Origin: Tenodera sinensis
Lineage: Eukaryota > Arthropoda > Insecta > Mantodea > Mantidae
Assembly: GCA_030765045.1 (NCBI GenBank)
Contig: CM060961.1
Span: 35,283,305 to 35,347,304 of the forward strand
Direction: 5' to 3'
Length of the DNA stretch: 64,000 nucleotides
In this document: positions 1 to 10,995 of the stretch, piece after piece
Layout of the letters: each line of letters starts with the position of its first letter
How positions within the stretch are numbered: position 1 is the stretch's first letter
Translations under genes and position numbers: made by a program
Notes under the pieces: model-generated
What the model was told of the DNA's origin: nothing
What the model saw: only the letters and a program-made list of their open reading frames with translations
Databases searched by the model: none

Positions 1-599
1 CACTTGTATGCCACAAACACATAAACTTACGTATATTAAAACAAAAATATTCTTTATCCAAACACTCTACCAAGGGTCCTTAAGGCTGATACCGAGATTT
101 TACCACAAATACAGCGTTTTAAGGTCTAATATGTTGCATTTACAAGACTTCTTCTAAACTACTCTAATGAAACCTTATTCTTCTATTTTTCTCCATCTAA
201 AGTTATATCAGCGCCTTTTTCTTTGGCACAATTGCTCATCGGAAATAATCTTTACTCGTGTCGTTTGTTTATGTTGAGTGTCGTTCATAAGCATGGAATT
301 CACACACATACTTACCCTCTCACTCATAACGGGTGATCCAAAAGTCTCCGAACCGGATGCGTTGTGTTTTGCCTGTACGCGTCCTCGGCGCTCGTTACCG
401 ACTGCCGCTGTCATAGAACCGCGCGGATTAAACCATACATTTTAAAACCCACTTTATAGGTATCAGTTACCAACTTTATGAAAGGAGATTCCGAAACTGG
501 TCACAATTTAGAGGCGGATATTTGTTATAATTCTTCCAGGGTATGTGGGTTTGTGTTGTACACTTTAAGTTTCCCCAGAGATCTAAATCTTAGATTACC
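1..599. other. unannotated AT-rich stretch
   Basis: I see no gene, RNA or repeat that I can name here. The short open frames have no recognisable domain. Confidence 0.4.
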
Positions 600-727
600 T
601 GGTGGAGGTGGTGGTGGTAGTAGTAGTAGTGGTAGTGGTGGTGGCGGTGGTGGTGGTGGTGGTGGTAGTAGTAGTAGTGGTAGAGGCGGTGGCGGTGGCG
701 GTAGCGGTGGTGAATGGTGGTGTTGGT
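600..727. repeat. GGT/AGT trinucleotide-like microsatellite
   Basis: Imperfect GGT, AGT and GGC triplets run for about 125 bases. They create Gly/Ser-rich frames on the plus strand and Pro/Leu-rich frames on the minus strand; neither is evidence of a gene. Confidence 0.9.
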
Positions 728-740
728 GGTGGGAAGGAGT

Positions 741-850
741 AATAGAATAACAATTGTGAATTTTAACCGTATAAAAGACTATAAATTGTATCAGAAACGA
801 GAAGGAAATTGTATATTTGTAGTAAACCTGAGAGAAAAATAAAGTAATAG
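741..850 (+). mobile_element. fragment of LTR-like family F
   Basis: This segment matches the 3' part of the longer family F copy near 58450-58575. Shared landmarks are ACAATTGTGAATT, GACTATAAA and a closing AATAAAGT that would be a poly(A) signal (about 838-843). Only this terminal piece is present; the rest is missing or replaced by the triplet repeat upstream. Confidence 0.6.
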
Positions 851-894
851 AAAAGTAAAAGGGTTTCCAATTTTGCGATTTTGTTACAGTAGTT

Positions 895-1510
895 TGTGGG
901 AGTTTCTTCAAAATCTTCGTGTTTATCCGGAAGTTTTTGAGTAACCCTGTTTAAAGGCATACACACATACACACACAAACACACACAAACACACATTATT
1001 TTAGTTTTTCTACTACGCATGTTCGAGTAGAGGAAATACCGATTGTATTCCACCCAAAAATTCAATACTACGATTTCTGTCTGTCTGTCTCTCTGTCTGT
1101 CGGTCTGTATCTCTGTCTGTCTGTCTGTCTGTTTGTCTATGAACAGCGTAAGGCAAAAGGGAAAAGTCAGTTAAACACCGAACTCAGAATTGAAAATCAG
1201 CATCTTCCAAGCATGCCACGCCAAAATTTTAAAAAAATACCTTCGCCCCAAATTGCCCTTTACATAGAAAATGTTCCAAAAATGTTATTCTCTGAAAAGC
1301 CGATTTAACCATTTTGATTAAAATATATTGTATATATAACCTTGAATTATCTAGTAATAGTCTCTGATTAACCATAAAAGATTGAGAAAACGTTACTATA
1401 CAGAAAATATAGATTTTTTTAAAGCCTACAATTTATTTCAAATACATTTTTGTGGCGTTAACCATTTCCGATATGTTCTTTGTCAGTGGTTTTAATTGTC
1501 AAATACTTAT
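895..1510. mobile_element. family M, rearranged degenerate copy
   Basis: About 895-1005 reads like the plus orientation of family M (TTCTTCAAAATCTTCGTGT leading into a CA tract). About 1010-1510 reads in the minus orientation (GTAGAGGAA, CACCCAAAAATTC, then ATTTTGATTAAAATAT). The two halves meet head to head. A CTGT/CTCTGT tract occupies about 1076-1133, where the family normally has its GT tract. Confidence 0.65.
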
Positions 1511-1513
1511 TAT

Positions 1514-1682
1514 TTATTATTTATTTATGCCAGCAAGCTTAGTGCTGATGTTTTTAAACTCACAGCCCTTGTGTGGGCAATGTTTAAGAGGTGGAATCAC
1601 GACTGGAAAATTTAATGCCATAGCCGGGACTTGAACCACGGATTTTCCACTTCAGCGGAAGTACACCAGTAGAGAAAGTCAG
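1514..1682 (-). mobile_element. tRNA-like SINE, family B
   Basis: Read on the minus strand, it carries a B-box-like GGTTCAAGTCCCGG, then CCACCTCTTAAACATTGCCC, and ends in a TAAATAAATAAT-type tail. The same order occurs on the plus strand at 59925-60115, so this is a dispersed short element. A family M end (AGTAGAGAAAGTC) follows directly, suggesting insertion into an M copy. Confidence 0.65.
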
Positions 1683-1879
1683 CACTAAATTTTTATACTT
1701 GATTTGGGAGTATAGTATTTGCGCAAAGCTACCTCCTTTCATTAACACAAATCGCTATTATTTCTGTATTAATTTATTTTTCGTGTTTATGCAATCACAA
1801 TAAAAGTTTCAAAGTTCGCTTTTTTTCTTTTATACTTTAAACGTAATGTATCATTGAATAAAAAGGGTTCTCTGGATTA

Positions 1880-1965
1880 ACAAGAACACGATATAAGAAT
1901 AATTCTTTTAGGAATAGTTTGTATAAGAGTAGTGAAAGTCATATGAGTGGAGTTCTACTTACGAA
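1880..1965 (-). mobile_element. family M end fragment
   Basis: The segment AACACGATATAAGAATAA through GAAAGTCATATGAGTGGAG matches the terminal region of family M in minus orientation. The rest of the element is absent. Confidence 0.55.
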
Positions 1966-2029
1966 GTTTCACTTACATATTACATTTTCGTGTCCCTGTA
2001 AAGAGTAACAGTTCTTAAAAACACACATT

Positions 2030-2812
2030 TTTACTTTCTTTATTACGTATAGCAAGTAGAGGAAGTATTGTAGGTATTACACCCAAAAATTCGATATGTT
2101 TTGAGGTCCCCTGAATTCAAAATAAGTCATGTTTAGAAAAAGTTCCGTGTGTGTGTGTTTCAGTCTGTGGGCAGCATAACTCAAAAACCAAAAGTCGGTT
2201 AAAAACTAAAGGTGGTATTTAAGTTTAACATTCTTTAAGAATGCAACGCGAAGTATTTGAAAAAAATTTCTTCACTCTAAAATTTTTCGAAAATTCTCGA
2301 AAATGGCTCTAATGATTTTGCTTAAAATACCATTCGTTTAAGATATTGTATGACAAATGAAATGCAAATCTTGAAGTTTCTAGCTATAGCCCATGAAGTT
2401 CTGTTTACTCTGGATGAGTTTTGCATAACTGGTAAACCGTAAGAGATAAACCAAATCTTACTATACAGAAAATTTAGATCTTGCTAAAACACAATATTTA
2501 TGTTCAAATAATTTTGTTTGTAGAGTGAACCATAGCGGAGACATTCCTTGTTATTTCTGTGAGTTTTGGAAAATAAACTTTCCTCATATGGAACATCGTT
2601 ATTCATTTTTGTATGTTAGACGTACAAAGAGAATGGAATTTGAAAGCTTTAAAAGAAAGCTTACCGTATTCTCATATTCCCCTTGCACCTACAAGGAAAT
2701 ACACAATATTTTCTGCAAATGTTTCTTTGCACTAACACGAAGAAGATGTAGGAAAAAAGGGTTTGTAGGAATGGTTAGTAGAAGAGTAGAGAAAGTCATG
2801 TGAGTGCAATGT
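2030..2812 (-). mobile_element. family M, near full-length copy
   Basis: This minus-oriented copy starts with TACTTTCTTTATTACG followed by AGTAGAGGAAGTATTG. It contains the short GT tract near 2145 and ends with GTAGAGAAAGTCATGTGAGTG. The start and end are inverted versions of the same short motif. Confidence 0.75.
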
Positions 2813-3009
2813 TAAGCCTTTCACATAGCAGCACTGGAGAGCGATGCTTTGTTTTAAGAGCGTGGAAGTTTGGCTAAAGCTATAACATATATCACAACAG
2901 CACGCTCTTTCGGAATTTTAAGTGCTAAGGCTGTGTGGCGTTATACGGTCATTTGTTTGATTTAACTCACGCTTCAACAATCAGTGCGCGCACACTCATA
3001 GATCAGCGG

Positions 3010-5230
3010 TAAGTTTTCATTGTCCACTGCAAAATTGCGATGGACATCTGCATAGTTCGCTGAAATTTTTCATAGATTCCCGCGCAACAGAAAAATTCAC
3101 TGGTTTATCACTTAGCCGATGAATATTGAAAATAGCCAAAAATGTATCTGTGATAAATGGCTTAATCTCACAGTAGAGATTCTGTCTTTCAAAGATACCC
3201 CCAGGAATTTGCGTTGCATCTTCCGTTGGCATATTTGGATTTTGTTTTTCTGATGTGCTGTTGGTGACTATGTCTGACACCCATAGAGTAATACAGGGTA
3301 GACACAATACGTGAAATTAAGTTCGTCTGCTTAGCGTTTTGTTTAAGAGTATCAACTTAAAATCCCAAAATATCTTCCAGACTCTCCTTTGTATTTCCTT
3401 CTCTACTTTGACCTGAAAGGATATTATTTGTCCCAGGTAGCCGATGAATGGGAGATTCCTAACTGGCGGGTGAATAGATGTTGCAATATTGTTTATAGCT
3501 ATAAGGAAAAGGGTCACACTGATCACGGAGCCCTGAGGAACTCCATTTTCAATTTTGATTTCTTTGGAGAATATGCCGTTGGCTTTTACCTTGATGCTGC
3601 GATTATGAAGAACATTGTAAATAAATGCTATCATTCTGCCTCTGATGTTGAAATCTAGCAGTGTGTTAATAATGTGTGGTTTATATGCCATGTCATATGC
3701 TTTTTCTACGTCTAAATGTATCATGGAGAGATGCTGTGATTTTGAAAATGCATTTAGGATTTCTGTTTCGAGTATAATTAGAACATCGGTGGTCGAATAA
3801 AGCCGCTTTGAATTTTAGTGAAGAATTTCTCTCGTTCCAACGTGTATTTTAATCTTCAGGTAATGATTTTCTCCATTAGTTTGCACATTGTATTTGTGAG
3901 AGCAATAGATCTGAAGTTTTGTGGAAAGTAAAGGTCCTTGTTGGGTTTAGGTATCGGAACAACTGTTGCCAGGCGCCACTGGTTAGGGAATGTTTTAGAC
4001 AAAGTTGTATATTTCATTAAGATATATAAGTCCTTCTAGAGGAAGTTGCTTTAACAGCTCATATGGTATGTTGTCAGGCCCTGAACTTTTTGATGTGCAT
4101 AGCTGTAGTTCGTTCGTTAGTTCGTGGATAGTTAATTCTTCGTTGTAGCAATCTTCATAGTCCTCAGATAGTGCAGCCAACTTTATAACTAAAACTTTTC
4201 GTTGTAGTTAGAATTACTTGATATACTTCCGAAGGTATCTGCGAAAATATTTGCTATGTCAGTAGAAGATCTAGAATTTTTATTTTCCTCAGCATTCCAG
4301 AGACTAGTTATATGAGATCTGTTACACCACTTATTTTTTTAATTCTATCGCAAACAACAGAGGAGGGAGTGTTATGGTTTAAAGAAGACAGAAAGGTTGA
4401 CCAGCTTAGGTTTTTACTTTGCTTTATAACTTTACGTACTTTTGATCTAAGCTTCAGAAAATTAATTTTATTTTCCAAGGATGAGTGTCTCTTGTATTTG
4501 TAAAATGCTCTATGCTTATTCTTAAGAACAATTTTACAAGATTCGTTCCACCATGGTACACATCTATTAATATTAGAGAGTGTGGTTTGTGGAACGCTAG
4601 TTTCTGCAGATGTAACAATGTTGTAATTTCAGCAATAATAGTATCGATTTCACCGACAGGAGGACTTTTCCGGTGCGTTCTCTAATACAGCGGCCAATTA
4701 GCTGTTTGAAATTTCCACTTCGTATTGAAGTTGTATGTGCTTTTGGGACTATTCAAAGAAATTGTTATTGGCGAATGGTCAATTCCCAATAAACATGAGT
4801 AGACGGACCAATTAACAGACCAATTCAGGTAAGCAAATTGTTAAATCGATACTCTTGATGTTCCATGAGCTAAGTTATAACGGGTTGGTTCTTTGGAATT
4901 GAGTGTAATTAAGTCAAAACCCTGTAGTAATTGTTCCATTATCTTTCCTCTTCTGTCGGAATAACGACTTCCCTGTAAGTTGTTGTGCCTATTGAAATCT
5001 CCCAATAATATGAAGGGTTTTGGAAGTTGATGGATTAAGTAAATTGAAACATCACTGTGGAGTGCATAGCTGTTTGGAATGTAAACATTACAGATGCAGA
5101 TTTACATTACGAAGTATTGGTAGTATTTTTACCTTAAATAGCAGCATCCATGTCTATAGGCTGAGGGGTCTAATATTTTTTTTATTTCATGTACTGCTCT
5201 TACAGCTGGCGTAGCCTTTTCCGTGATGTT
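3010..5230 (-). pseudogene. decayed I-like non-LTR retrotransposon (ORF2)
   Basis: Minus-strand translation gives, from high to low coordinates: an endonuclease piece near 4970-5105 with CNVYIP and LLGDFNRHN; a pre-RT piece at 3995-4180 with SSGPDNIPYELLKQLP; a piece near 3800-3990 resembling PIPKPNKDL; and the RT core at 3317-3724 with LDVEKAYD and ENGVPQGSVISVTLF. The order is that of an I/R1-type ORF2, but stops and frameshifts separate the blocks. The YxDD motif is changed (IGYLGQ), so the catalytic aspartates are lost. The 3017-3307 frame lies where post-RT sequence would be, but I do not recognise it. It is older than the intact element at 7023-13116 and clearly divergent from it. Confidence 0.8.
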
Positions 5231-5309
5231 TTGTTAAACATTTGGCGCTGTTTGCAGCGTGAACCCTAGATACCTGAATAATCAGACACTATTTTTAGTT
5301 TCCTTTCCC

Positions 5310-5720
5310 TCAAGTGTATCTCCGCGTTACGGGGGCTCTTTCTCCATTGTTTCTGTTTTTGATATGTTAATACCCAGGCTATTCTTGGTGCACCATTTTT
5401 CTACTTCGTTTATTGTTGTTTGCAGTTTTGTTATATCTTTGGAACTAATTAGAATGTTGTCCGCGTAGGCGCACGAGCATTTGCGCTCCTTCTGGACGAC
5501 TCTAAGGATTTTTTCGCTCGCTAGTATAAAGAACAGGGGGCTTAGAACACATCCTTTGTTTGCATAATTGGCTCTGATACCGCGATGCTGTCTGAAACTT
5601 TTATTTCGTTCCAGCACAATAGTCTGTTGATGAGGTTTGATCATACATACGTTGTTTTCTCCTAGTGTCTCGTACAGTTTTTCTATCACCAGTTTTCTAT
5701 TGTGAAGACAATTAAAGAAA
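5310..5720 (-). pseudogene. reverse transcriptase fragment of another non-LTR element
   Basis: The minus-strand frame at 5327-5689 contains GCVLSPLFFIL, a YADN variant of the YADD box (CSCAYADNILISS), and a downstream NISKTETM block. This is the order of RT domains 4 to 7 in CR1/RTE/L2-like elements. Upstream, FNCLHNRKL is visible only after a one-base frame change, so it is a broken fragment. The motif style (GCVLSP) differs from the GVPQGS of the I-like remnant next to it, so this is a separate insertion. Confidence 0.7.
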
Positions 5721-6104
5721 AGCGTAACGATTGTTGCTTTTTAAGCTCTGTCTTCTTATTTCTGAAATGTTGTATCATGGCCAGCTATAAGTATTCCATG
5801 CATTATAATATAGCTTGGCATAGTAGTATATGCTGCAGACAGATAAAGACGAAAAACACATATGAGGAAATTAGACTTGAAAGTAAAATACTCAGTAAAG
5901 TAGGGTAGGATTTAAGGTCGGATAAAGAGCAATGGAGAACAAGATATGACCAGAGCTAGAAGAACTAATAGGTAAACAAGACAAACGCACCAAAAGTAAG
6001 ATGGCGAGGGAATATTGAGAGAATGAGTAAGATAGAATAAGAACATTGATATTGGAGGATAGAAAAGAAAGTGAAATATGAAGATTTGTGGAGGAGACCA
6101 AAGC

Positions 6105-6290
6105 TCATCAAGGGCCGCAGAGCCAGTGGGGGCACCGCCTTTGCTTCACATGCAAGAGTTTCCGAGTTCGAATCTGGTTAGAACGAGTTTCTTGAGGTTT
6201 TGCCTTGTCCTGAAAGGGGTATCTTGGGTAATTCTAAGCTCTATGGACCCCAGGTGCATTTTAGAATAATTTCATATATTTCACTCATCG
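6105..6290 (+). mobile_element. possible tRNA-derived SINE
   Basis: A B-box-like GAGTTCGAATCTGG sits near 6160, with a weaker A-box-like stretch upstream. The following 120 bases do not look coding. I did not find target duplications, so the limits are approximate. Confidence 0.35.
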
Positions 6291-6724
6291 TTCGATATTA
6301 ACCATTCGGTTAAAGCACACTTTGAATTGTTCTCACCGAAATATTGGCCGTGTGAGGTATTGAGAGTATTGTGGCTAGAAATGTATTGTAAAGTTTATGA
6401 TTTGTTGTACGGCTTGGAAATTTTACACCTGGAAATCTTCCTGCAAATCGCACTTTCACTTGGCGAGCTAAGTTAACACATACAAATCATAAATGTACGC
6501 TGTGCAGAAGAAAACAAATGCTGAGCCATAATACACTTTGTCACTAAGCTCAGGACGAAATAATAAATCACACTGGTAATAACTCAACTACACGATATCA
6601 CCGTCAGCTCTATACTACACTTTCAGAGCAGAGAAAAGCAAGTCATCCACGTGACCTTGTGTACATCAGGTGCCATTATCCTGTTTCTGTCTGCGTAGTG
6701 GAAAAACACTGGGACATTCTTGAC

Positions 6725-6815
6725 TGGAGAAAACTACCATATCCCCATTCCGGAAATCGAACCCAGAACCTCTTGCACTAAAGGCAGATGCTCTACCGAC
6801 TGAGCCACGGAGCCA
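6725..6815 (-). mobile_element. tRNA-like SINE head or tRNA pseudogene
   Basis: On the minus strand it reads GGCTCCGTGGCTCAGTCGG, then TAGAGCATCTGCC, then GGTTCTGGGTTCGATTTCC. The A-box, anticodon-region and B-box spacing is tRNA-like. Acceptor-stem pairing is poor and no complete cloverleaf is evident, so it is called a retroposed relic rather than a working tRNA gene. Confidence 0.5.
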
Positions 6816-7007
6816 GCCTACATGGACTTTAGTATTAATTTAGGAAATGCGAAATGTCAATGCATGTCTGTTAGAATTAATTGATACTTTGAATTCTTTG
6901 AATAGGTTTCAGACTACCCCACACATACAAACAAAATGTTCTCTTTATAATATTAGTATAGAGGCATAGATATAGATTCAAAATATATCTCTACTTTTCA
7001 TCCAGTA

Positions 7008-7022
7008 ACCCTTTAAAATGTG
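7008..7022. repeat. target-site duplication of I-type element (3' side)
   Basis: ACCCTTTAAAATGTG is identical, base for base, to 13117-13131. It abuts the tail of the minus-strand retrotransposon. Confidence 0.93.
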
Positions 7023-7290
7023 AGTGAGTGGTTAGGGTTTAAGGGCCCGTCGACAGCTAGGTCATTAGAGCCCCAAGTCAAAAGATAAAAAAAAAATGGA
7101 TAAAACTCACCACCACTTAAAACTCAAAGTTAAATATTAAAACACAACCTAAAACAGCCAAAAGTTAAAAAAGTTAAAACTTAAAACTTGTCTAAAAAGT
7201 ATGCTCAAAATAGTTAAAAGCGTGTAAAATGATCTGAAAAGGTAAGCAGATAAAATATAAAAGGTAAAAAGTAAAACCACACAATAAAAT
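7023..7290 (-). other. 3' UTR and simple-repeat tail of the I-type element
   Basis: In sense orientation this runs from the ORF2 stop through an A-rich and T-rich stretch to a conserved block, TGTCGACGGGCCCTTAAACC, and closes with about three CACT units (7023-7034 on the plus strand). A block almost identical to the last 55 bases is found again at 17770-17825, so this 3' terminus is a mobile 3' end recognised during retrotransposition (inference). Confidence 0.8.
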
Positions 7291-10200
7291 TTAAACTTGC
7301 TTACCAAAGACAATGCTGCCGACGAACCGCAGCACTGAATCCACAGCTACCGGGTCGTCGCCTAACATCGTCTTTAAACTAGAACCCAGGCCAAACAACT
7401 GGCGCTCACGATTGTAGCGCGGACAATCAACTAGGACATGGGCCACAGATAGCTGAACGCCACAGGTGGAACATACCGGCGCCGGCTCACCACGCAGATA
7501 GTGTCCATGCGTGATGCGCGTGTGACCTATTCTCAGGCGGGCCAAGATGACTTCTGCCCGCCTGGTATCCCTTGAAGATGTTATCCAAGGCTGCACCGTT
7601 TCCTTGATTGTCCGCAATTGCGTGCCAGTGACATCCAACGCTTCCCACGATTGCTGCCAGACTGATAAAATATGACGTCGGAAGTACCGTTTTACATCAG
7701 TGTAGGGAAGACTGCGTGTTAAGATCTCCGGCAAACGGCAGGCAGACTTAGCAGCCTCATCCGCTGCTTCATTGCCGGGAATGCCTACATGGCCTGGGGT
7801 CCAGGTAAAAACAATCTGGTATCCGCGCGAGAGCAACTGCGAGACGAGTGTCTGTATTTTCACAACTAGTGCTGACGTACCGACAAACTGTTGCAATGCC
7901 TGGAGTGCGCTCAGAGAGTCGCAGCAGACGATAAAGCTTCCAGGAACGGAACTGGAGATAAAAAGGACGAAATAAAATATTGCAAACAGCTCGGCGGTAA
8001 AGACGGAACTCAAGTCTGGCAGACGGTACTTGTGAGTCTCACCGTTATGCACAAAGCTACACCCTGTAGCCCCATCCACCTGGGAACCATCGGTAAATAC
8101 CGGAGTGTAATTCCGGTAACGTCCCAGGATCTCGGTGAAAAGCTGACGATACACCGATGGAGGGGTAACCAACTTAGCATGCATCGAAAGCTCCAGGTCG
8201 AACTGGGCACGCTGTAATTGCCATGGAGGACAGCGGCCAAGAGAATACCGTTCGACAGCAGGCATGCGGAGCGCGTGTGCACTAAGCAGCTCGCGAAACC
8301 GAATACCGCTTGGGCGAGAGATCGTGCTATTCCGGAGATAACAGTGAGCGAGTTCCGGGCGCAATACAGGATTAAAAGACGGGTGACTAGGATGGGCCGC
8401 CAAACGGGCCACGTAAGAACACAATAAAAACGAGCGCCGAATAGAAAGTGGGGGTTCACCAGAGTCAGCATACAGACACTCTACACGACTAGTGCGGAAA
8501 GCTCCAGTAGCCAGACGGATACCAGCATTATGTACAGTATTTAAAAAACGAAGTTTAGAGGCGGACGCTGCGCCATAAATAAAACTGCCGTAATCTAGTT
8601 TGGACCTCACCAATGAACGATACAGCCTCAACATGACAGTGCGATCGCCGCCCCAAGATACTCCAGATAAAACCCGGAGTATTCGAAGCGAACGATCGCA
8701 AGAGGCACGAAGTTGACGAATGTGGTGCTCCCATGTGAGTTTGCTGTCGAGGTGAAGGCCCAAGAACTTGATGTGCGAAACAAACGGCAGGGGTGTGTCA
8801 CGCAAATACAGTTCTGGAGGAGGATGTACACCACGAAGTCGATGAAAGTGGACACATTGTGTTTTCGTAGGGGAGAACTTAAAACCGGTGTGAAGGGCCC
8901 AGTTGGCGATAGAGGATATGGTCAACTGCAGTTGACGTTCTATGTGCTCAAGACTATAAGATCGATAATAGATCGCAAAATCGTCAACGTACAGTGACAT
9001 CGGTATTCCCCTACGAACAACATTAGCAATGCCGTTAATGGCAACTGCAAAGAGCGTTACACTAAGAATCGACCCCTGGGGCACACCATTTTCCTGAATC
9101 CTCTCTCGTGAGAACGTATTACCAATGCGGACACGAAAGCGGCGCAGAGCTAAAAAATTAAAAAGAAATATTGCTAAAAAACCTCGCAAACCATACCCGT
9201 GAAGAGTACGGAGAATACCATGACGCCATGTGGTATCGTAGGCCTTCTCCAGATCGAAGAAGACACCCACGACATGCTGCTTCAAAAGAAAGGCATTTTG
9301 GATGTAGGCTTCCATGCGTGTCAGATTGTCGACACTGGAGCGATGGCGACGAAAACCGCACTGAACATTGCTCAGCAGGCTATTCGTCTCTAGCCACCAC
9401 ACTAAGCGAGTGTTGATCATCCGTTCAAAGGTCTTGCAGACGACACTCGTCAGGCATATAGGGCGGTAGCTAGAGGGAAGTGTACGGTCTTTTCCTGGTC
9501 GAGGGATAGGGATCACAACACCCTCTCGCCAGGAAGACGGAAAAACCTGCTGAAGCCAGATGCGGTTATAGATGCTCAACAGGAAGGAACGAGCCGGAGG
9601 TGGAAGATGAAGCAGCATTTGGCGATGGATGTCATCAGGACCAGGAGAAGAGTCGTGAGCGAGGGACAAAGAATGCGCCAGTTCCGCTTCAGTAAAAGGT
9701 GCATTGTAGGATTCGCTACAATCACTGTTAAAATTTAGGCTTATCCGCTCCGCAGATTCCTTAATCAGTAAAAAGGCTCCGTCGTAGCTTTGAGTTTGGC
9801 TAGCACTGGCGAAAGAATCGGCAAGGGCGTCGGCGATATCCTGCTCGCTGGTGTATATGGAGCCCTGTACGGCAAGACCGGGGATGATCGTCTGGCGACA
9901 TTTGCCGTACATACGCCGGATGGTAGTCCACACCTTCTGGGCCGAACTGCGACGTGAAAGGGAAGACACGTACGATTCCCAGGATGTGCGTTTTGCATTG
10001 CGCAATACAAAGCGAGCCCTTGCACGAGAACGTTTAAAAGCAATAAAATTCGCCTCCGTAGGGTGTATGCGGAAAACACGCAGAGCACGCTTACGTGCTT
10101 TAATAGCCAAACGGCATTCCTCGGACCACCAAGGCACAGGGACGTGACGTGGTGTGGATGAACCCCGAGGAATACTGGATTCTGCTGCGAGAAGGATAGA

Positions 10201-10983
10201 GCATATAAAATACTCCACCATGTCGTCAATGGTGGTAAAAACATTGTTGGTCAAGTGAATGAGGGAACGGAATTTCCCCCAGTCAGCCTTGGAAATAATC
10301 CAGTGAGGATATCGTGTGGGTACAGAATGATGGACGGATATGTGAACGTTAATGGGATAGTGATCACTGCCAAATAGGTCGGAAAGAACCGACCAATCGA
10401 GAAGAGGTACCAGCGACGGGCTGCAGAAAGTAACATCTAGGGCGGAATGTGTACCATAGGCAGAGGATAAGAAGGTAGGAGCACCAGTGTTTAATAGCAC
10501 TAAGCCGGACATATCACAAACGTCTGCTACAAGGCAACCACGAGCATCGTCAGTGTCGGAGCCCCACAAGGTGTTTTTGGCATTCAGATCGCCTAGAAGA
10601 AGAAACGGTGGCGGAATCTGTGCCAAGAGAGCCCGAAGTTCGTTCTCGTGTACGACACTGACCGGTGGCAGATAGACATTACAGATAGAGAAAGAAAGGT
10701 TCTGCAGCTGTACACGTACCGCTACAGCTTGGAGCGGCGTGTTTAGGGGTATGCTGGTGGCAGGGATGGTATTCGCCACCAGAATAGCAACACCACCGCT
10801 TGCCCGTCGATCAGCTGCAGAATCATGTCTAAAGGCCACAAATCCGCGAAGATAGAGTGCGTGATGAGGTTGCAGATGGGTTTCCTGTAGACAGACGATA
10901 GATGGACAGCGTTGAGAAATTAGATGCTGTATGTCCGGAACACGTGCCCGGAACCCATTAACATTCCACTGGATTATTTCCAT
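7291..10983 (-). CDS. ORF2 polyprotein: endonuclease, reverse transcriptase, RNase H
   Basis: This 1230-residue protein carries out target-primed reverse transcription. Residues 1-215 are an APE-type endonuclease: QWNVNG (5-10), QETH (33-36), GDLNAKN (131-137) and SDHYPI (206-211). The RT follows: SSPGPDDI (445-452), PIPRPGKDR (492-500), FFDLEKAYD (575-583, catalytic D577), NGVPQGS (632-638) and YVDD (665-668). RNase H spans about 955-1080, with TDGS (D965), E998, D1022 and NEAADEAA (D1075), so the D-E-D-D set is complete. A C-terminal knuckle is CX2CX7HX4C (C1171, C1174, H1182, C1187). The start is the first Met, directly before the endonuclease motif. It lies 12 nt after the ORF1 stop, so it is probably translated by termination-reinitiation. 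There is no internal stop or frameshift. Its length is somewhat more than that of the Drosophila I factor ORF2. Confidence 0.95.
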   Translation of the reverse strand: MEIIQWNVNGFRARVPDIQHLISQRCPSIVCLQETHLQPHHALYLRGFVAFRHDSAADRRASGGVAILVANTIPATSIPLNTPLQAVAVRVQLQNLSFSICNVYLPPVSVVHENELRALLAQIPPPFLLLGDLNAKNTLWGSDTDDARGCLVADVCDMSGLVLLNTGAPTFLSSAYGTHSALDVTFCSPSLVPLLDWSVLSDLFGSDHYPINVHISVHHSVPTRYPHWIISKADWGKFRSLIHLTNNVFTTIDDMVEYFICSILLAAESSIPRGSSTPRHVPVPWWSEECRLAIKARKRALRVFRIHPTEANFIAFKRSRARARFVLRNAKRTSWESYVSSLSRRSSAQKVWTTIRRMYGKCRQTIIPGLAVQGSIYTSEQDIADALADSFASASQTQSYDGAFLLIKESAERISLNFNSDCSESYNAPFTEAELAHSLSLAHDSSPGPDDIHRQMLLHLPPPARSFLLSIYNRIWLQQVFPSSWREGVVIPIPRPGKDRTLPSSYRPICLTSVVCKTFERMINTRLVWWLETNSLLSNVQCGFRRHRSSVDNLTRMEAYIQNAFLLKQHVVGVFFDLEKAYDTTWRHGILRTLHGYGLRGFLAIFLFNFLALRRFRVRIGNTFSRERIQENGVPQGSILSVTLFAVAINGIANVVRRGIPMSLYVDDFAIYYRSYSLEHIERQLQLTISSIANWALHTGFKFSPTKTQCVHFHRLRGVHPPPELYLRDTPLPFVSHIKFLGLHLDSKLTWEHHIRQLRASCDRSLRILRVLSGVSWGGDRTVMLRLYRSLVRSKLDYGSFIYGAASASKLRFLNTVHNAGIRLATGAFRTSRVECLYADSGEPPLSIRRSFLLCSYVARLAAHPSHPSFNPVLRPELAHCYLRNSTISRPSGIRFRELLSAHALRMPAVERYSLGRCPPWQLQRAQFDLELSMHAKLVTPPSVYRQLFTEILGRYRNYTPVFTDGSQVDGATGCSFVHNGETHKYRLPDLSSVFTAELFAIFYFVLFISSSVPGSFIVCCDSLSALQALQQFVGTSALVVKIQTLVSQLLSRGYQIVFTWTPGHVGIPGNEAADEAAKSACRLPEILTRSLPYTDVKRYFRRHILSVWQQSWEALDVTGTQLRTIKETVQPWITSSRDTRRAEVILARLRIGHTRITHGHYLRGEPAPVCSTCGVQLSVAHVLVDCPRYNRERQLFGLGSSLKTMLGDDPVAVDSVLRFVGSIVFGKQV

Positions 10984-10995
10984 AGTGAAAAAGGA

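Noticed and set aside
478..750. Gly/Ser-rich frame and the opposite-strand His/Pro/Leu-rich frame
   Set aside because: Both arise from the GGT/AGT repeat. No domain, start context or conserved flank.
8010..8471. Antisense and alternative-frame ORFs within 7291-12171
   Set aside because: They overlap ORF1 and ORF2 in other frames, show no domains, and the real frames carry all conserved motifs.
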